DNA from: Candidatus Wallbacteria bacterium
GTDB lineage: Bacteria; Muiribacteriota; UBA6191; JACPRK01
NCBI GenBank assembly: GCA_016199905.1
Contig: JACQFU010000278.1
Coordinates: forward strand, 1-18,208
DNA: 18,208 nt
Reading direction: 5' to 3'
The notes below the pieces were generated by a model that saw nothing but the letters and a program-made list of their open reading frames with translations, was not told the origin of the DNA and did no database searches. Shown piece by piece: positions 15,520 through 18,208 of the stretch. Positions within the stretch are counted from its first letter, which is position 1. Every line of letters starts with the position of its first letter. A program made the position numbers and the translations under genes.

Positions 15520-16389
15520 CTAGTGAATCCACTTCCAGAAGAGCCAGCCGTAGTGGGATAGCACGCTGACGACCCACTCGGCGGCTTTCTGGCCGTACCA
15601 GAGGATCCAGCACGCGAAGTACCAGCTCGCGGCGGCAGCGCCTACGCCCAGCAGCGGTTGCGTCACGTAGATCTCCGTCACGTGCATCGACGTGGCGTTG
15701 GCCATGAACAGGACCTGAGACGCGTTCTCGGAGGCCAGGTCCACCAGCTCCGGCCCGAACTCCGATGGCGGCGGCCGCAGAAAGACGATATGCAGCAGCG
15801 TGTTGGCCGCTAGCACCCAGAAGAAGGCTAGCCCCGTGCAGAAGTGCATCCACTTGGGCTCGAGCATCTTGTGGTCGGCCATGTAGCGGTTCCCGAACCA
15901 GACAATGGCAAAGATGGCCGTCAGACTGAGCAAGCCGACCACCCGGTGGTAAATCACGAGCCGCCGCGGATGGCGCCAACCGATCTTCTCCGACTCCTCC
16001 TGGGACAACTGCAGCAGCTCCTGATCGGAGACGTCGGGCGAGCCCTCGGAGATGTGAGTGGTGAGGTCCATCAACGCCTTGCGGGGCGGGTCCGGCATCC
16101 CGACGCAGATCGACTCGAAGAGGCCGCGCTTGACGTCGCCCGGGAACAGCGCCTCGCGAGCCACCAGCAGGTGCAGCAGGTCGTCGACGTAGGCCATCTT
16201 CCGCTCGCGCGGGACGAAGTGCGGTCCTTTCACCAAGATCCTCATGGCGCCGCGCGCCATGTCGACCCGGATCTTGTCGTGTGCGTCGGGATTCCGAAGC
16301 ACTTCGCGGAGCTTTTCGATCGTCTCCTGGAGCAGATCGCAGAACCTGTCCGTGGTCAGCCCGAAGTGCATCTCCATCCAGTCGGCCAT
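15520..16389 (-). CDS. Unrecognised membrane protein in a pilU-like operon
   Basis: I do not recognise this 289-residue protein. Residues 1-140 are soluble and mostly helical, with no familiar motif (FGLTTDRFCDLLQETIEKL, KMAYVDDLLHLLVAREALFP). The C-terminal half has three clear hydrophobic helices at ~144-166 (LVIYHRVVGLLSLTAIFAIV), ~182-204 and ~245-266 (LLGVGAAAASWYFACWILWYG), and a fourth, Trp-rich one at ~268-288. The charge pattern and the absence of a signal peptide suggest that the N-terminal domain is cytoplasmic. Several His residues (148, 182, 200, 236) are in or near the membrane, but their spacing does not identify a haem protein. The ATG at 16389 follows the PilU-like gene stop by 21 bp on the same strand, so the two are almost certainly co-transcribed. 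It may therefore be a pilus-related membrane partner, which is inferred from context only. Confidence 0.8.
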   Translation of the reverse strand: MADWMEMHFGLTTDRFCDLLQETIEKLREVLRNPDAHDKIRVDMARGAMRILVKGPHFVPRERKMAYVDDLLHLLVAREALFPGDVKRGLFESICVGMPDPPRKALMDLTTHISEGSPDVSDQELLQLSQEESEKIGWRHPRRLVIYHRVVGLLSLTAIFAIVWFGNRYMADHKMLEPKWMHFCTGLAFFWVLAANTLLHIVFLRPPPSEFGPELVDLASENASQVLFMANATSMHVTEIYVTQPLLGVGAAAASWYFACWILWYGQKAAEWVVSVLSHYGWLFWKWIH

Positions 16390-16410
16390 GCGGTCTCTCC
16401 TCGAACCGGG

Positions 16411-17478
16411 CTAAATGAGCCCCTCCATCTTCATTCGGAGCCTCAGCTCGTCGGGGCGGCTTGCGGCGTTGAGCGCCTCCTCCAGGCTGATTTTTCCATC
16501 GGCAAAGAGGCGGCCCAGCACCTGGTTGAACGACTGCATCCCCTCCGTGGCGCCGTCTTCGATGTCCTTGTAGAGCGCCGCGATCGACCCCTCCAGCAAG
16601 TGCTTCTTCACCGAGGGCGTGCTCACCATGATTTCCAGCGCGGCCACGCGGCCCTTGCCATCTTTGGTCGGGATCAGGCGCTGGCTGACCACACCCTGGA
16701 GATTCAGCGAGAGCTGCATCCGCACCTGGTCGTGCAGCTCGGCCGGATAGGTGTTGAGGATGCGTTCCACGGACTGGCTGCAGTTGGTCGTGTGGAGAGT
16801 GGAGAAGACCAGGTGGCCCGTCTCGGCGGCCTCGACGGCGGCGGCGATGGTCTCGAAGTCGCGCATCTCGCCGATGAGGATCACGTCGGGGTCCTGCCGT
16901 AGCACATACTTGAGCGCGTGCTTGAAGGAGGGGACGTCGGTGCCCAGGCTGCGGTGGCAGATGAGGCTCTTCTTGCTCGTGTGGACGAACTCGACAGGGT
17001 CCTCGACCGTGATGATGTTGCACTCCTCGGATTCGTTGATGTGGTCGATCATCGCCGCCAGCGTCGTCGACTTTCCGCTGCCGGTGGTGCCCGTCACCAG
17101 GATGATGCCGCGTTCGGCGGCTGCCAGCTGCTTGAGGACGGGCGGAAGACCCAGCTTCTCGATGGAGGGAATGTTCGTGGGGATATGACGCATCACCAGG
17201 CCGTACTGGCCGAGGGTGCGGAAGATGTTGGTGCGGAAGCGGCCCACGTCGGGACAGACGTAGAGCACGTCGATGTCGGCGTTCTCCACGAGCTTCTTGA
17301 GCTCCGCGGGCGACAGGATGGTCTTGATGATTCCGACGACGTCCTGGTCGGTCAGCGGCGCCTCCGAAATCTGCTGCAGGCCCCCGCGAATGCGGGCCCG
17401 GGCGTAGCTTCCAACCCGGATGTGCAGGTCCGACCCCTTTTGCTCGAGCATCGACGCCAAGAGTGTCTTGATTTCCAT
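16411..17478 (-). CDS. pilT: PilT-family pilus ATPase, PilU-like
   Basis: A second retraction-type ATPase, 355 residues from the ATG at 17478. That start is chosen because GGGAGG lies 7 nt upstream and MEIKTLLASMLEQKGSDLHI matches the family N-terminus; a longer frame to 17565 adds 29 unlikely residues. Walker A GTTGSGKST (130-138), Asp box ITVEDPVEF (156-164), Walker B VILIGEMRD (199-207) and His box GHLVFSTLHT (221-230) sit at the same positions as in the pilT at 14471. The C-terminus differs: the AIRNLIREGK-type motif is replaced by SVKKHLLEGS, and GMQSFNQVLGRLF with a tail DELRLRMKMEG resembles PilU, the accessory ATPase that works with PilT. All catalytic residues are present, so it should hydrolyse ATP. 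It leads an operon with the membrane protein downstream. Confidence 0.92.
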   Translation of the reverse strand: MEIKTLLASMLEQKGSDLHIRVGSYARARIRGGLQQISEAPLTDQDVVGIIKTILSPAELKKLVENADIDVLYVCPDVGRFRTNIFRTLGQYGLVMRHIPTNIPSIEKLGLPPVLKQLAAAERGIILVTGTTGSGKSTTLAAMIDHINESEECNIITVEDPVEFVHTSKKSLICHRSLGTDVPSFKHALKYVLRQDPDVILIGEMRDFETIAAAVEAAETGHLVFSTLHTTNCSQSVERILNTYPAELHDQVRMQLSLNLQGVVSQRLIPTKDGKGRVAALEIMVSTPSVKKHLLEGSIAALYKDIEDGATEGMQSFNQVLGRLFADGKISLEEALNAASRPDELRLRMKMEGLI

Positions 17479-17485
17479 CTGGTGG

Positions 17486-17521
17486 CCTCCCGGGACAACC
17501 GTGAGTATGCAGCCCGGGAGG
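17486..17521 (-). promoter_or_regulatory. Hairpin that could hide the pilU-like ribosome-binding site
   Basis: In the minus-strand mRNA, CCTCCCGGG (17521-17513) is fully complementary to CCCGGGAGG (17494-17486) across an 18-nt loop. The second arm contains the GGGAGG Shine-Dalgarno sequence of the gene starting at 17478. Folding would bury that site, so translation could be reduced until the hairpin opens. Confidence 0.5.
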
Positions 17522-17555
17522 GCCGTGCGCAACTCCGGCCGTTGCCTTCCGGTGC

Positions 17556-17561
17556 TACAAT
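17556..17561 (+). promoter_or_regulatory. Possible -10 element for the cNMP-GAF gene
   Basis: TACAAT lies 42 bases before the ATG at 17604 and matches the -10 consensus in 5 of 6 positions. No good -35 lies at the right distance, so an extra factor or another sigma may be needed. Confidence 0.4.
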
Positions 17562-17603
17562 GCAACGCGACTGCGCCGGCACGCGCGCGAAAGGACTAGC
17601 GTC

Positions 17604-18208
17604 ATGGTCGATACCGGCTCGCTCCGCAAGGTGCCGCTCTTCAAGGAGCTCGACGAGGCCTCCCTGGTGTTCCTGGCCAGTCACGTCGAGATCCTGGAGG
17701 TTGCCCCGAATGAGGTGCTCTATCGCGAGCGCGAGCCGGGGGACGCTCTCTACATCGTCGATTCCGGCGAGCTGTCGATCACCAAAGTGATCGACTGGGA
17801 CGACATGAGTGAAAAGGTCCTCGCAGTCGTGGGGAAGGACGCCTTCTTCGGCGAGATGTCCCTGCTCGATAACGAGCCCCGTTCCGCCAGCGTCAAGGCC
17901 ATCACCGCCAGCCGGCTCCTGATCGTGCGGCGGACGAACTTCCTACAGCTCCTGCAGCAGTCGGCCGTGGTGGCAACCAAGCTCCTGCTCTCCATCATCA
18001 AGACCGTCAACAGCCGCCTGCGCCAGACCAACCGGCAGCTCGTCACGCTCTACGACACGGGCAAGATCATAGGCTCCGTGCGGGATCTGGGCACCATGGC
18101 CGAGGAGATCATGGAGCGCATCACCGAGACTCTCGGCGTCAAGCGAGGGATCCTCATCCTGGTGAATCCGTACAGCAACGAGCTGGAAACCAAGCAGGTG
18201 ACGGGCTA
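17604..18208 (+). CDS. cNMP-binding and GAF-domain sensor (3'-partial)
   Basis: From the ATG at 17604, with AAAGGA 8 nt upstream, the frame stays open to the window end (201 residues). Residues ~8-125 are a cyclic nucleotide-binding domain beginning LRKVPLFKELDEASLVFLAS. Its phosphate-binding cassette FGEMSLLDNEPRSAS (82-96) is textbook, with Glu84, Arg93 and Ser94 present. A long helix follows (~118-148). At ~150 a typical GAF-domain lead-in starts (LYDTGKIIGSVRDLGTMAEE, then IMERITETLGVKRGILIL) and is cut by the window end. What lies after the GAF, whether an output such as a kinase, GGDEF or HTH, cannot be seen. It is divergent from the PilU-like gene with 125 bp between starts. It is likely a signal-integrating sensor that reads a cyclic nucleotide and a second ligand. 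Confidence 0.85.
   Translation, partial: MVDTGSLRKVPLFKELDEASLVFLASHVEILEVAPNEVLYREREPGDALYIVDSGELSITKVIDWDDMSEKVLAVVGKDAFFGEMSLLDNEPRSASVKAITASRLLIVRRTNFLQLLQQSAVVATKLLLSIIKTVNSRLRQTNRQLVTLYDTGKIIGSVRDLGTMAEEIMERITETLGVKRGILILVNPYSNELETKQVTG

Noticed and set aside
15520..16389. Membrane protein as a cytochrome b-type subunit.
   Set aside because: The His residues do not show the paired spacing expected of haem-binding helices, and the large N-terminal domain does not fit.
15236..17023. A 595-codon minus-strand frame across pilT, the membrane gene and the PilU-like gene.
   Set aside because: Shadow frame: the real genes in other frames carry clear motifs.

Overview
The window is an 18.2 kb stretch of a G+C-rich bacterial chromosome. 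It carries two PilT-family type IV pilus ATPases, a LysM/M23 envelope peptidase and very long Ala/Pro/acid-rich proteins. This points to a Gram-negative, twitching-type bacterium. An Acidobacteriota or deltaproteobacterial-type lineage would fit, but no marker here fixes the phylum. No rRNA, tRNA, CRISPR or complete mobile element was seen.

Left part (1-4624): the 3' 4.6 kb of a giant plus-strand gene. It encodes a mostly disordered acidic scaffold with many short acidic-hydrophobic motifs, followed by TPRs and a helical C-terminus. The organisation resembles FimV. Its start lies outside the window.

Next (4625-6452) is a gene graveyard. It holds a decayed NRPS-type adenylation domain and carrier protein (plus strand; two single-base frameshifts and large deletions), the last ~50 residues of an LpqC/PHB-depolymerase-type esterase (minus) and a piece of a DUF4143 ATPase (minus). 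A perfect 17-bp direct repeat lies at 4625-4641 and 6380-6396, bracketing the debris.

Middle (6453-9712, minus): an apparent operon LysM-M23 peptidase > smpB > HEAT-repeat protein. The last two overlap by GTGA. A near-consensus sigma70 promoter at 9826-9854 drives it. The 441-bp spacer that follows holds degenerate short repeats and a C-rich tract.

Right part (10154-18208): a GH133-type glycogen-debranching enzyme and a small cyclic-nucleotide-binding (cNMP) protein on plus; a second HEAT protein on minus, convergent with the cNMP gene and sharing a CTAG stop; pilT on plus; an unrecognised four-helix membrane protein and a PilU-like ATPase on minus; and a cNMP-GAF protein on plus, cut by the window end.

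The striking pattern is pairing: two PilT/PilU ATPases, two collinear HEAT paralogues with disordered linkers and coiled-coil tails, and two cNMP-domain proteins without a visible HTH, near a TPR scaffold. I infer a possible module that links cyclic-nucleotide sensing to pilus retraction or polar organisation. The inference rests on gene neighbourhood alone.
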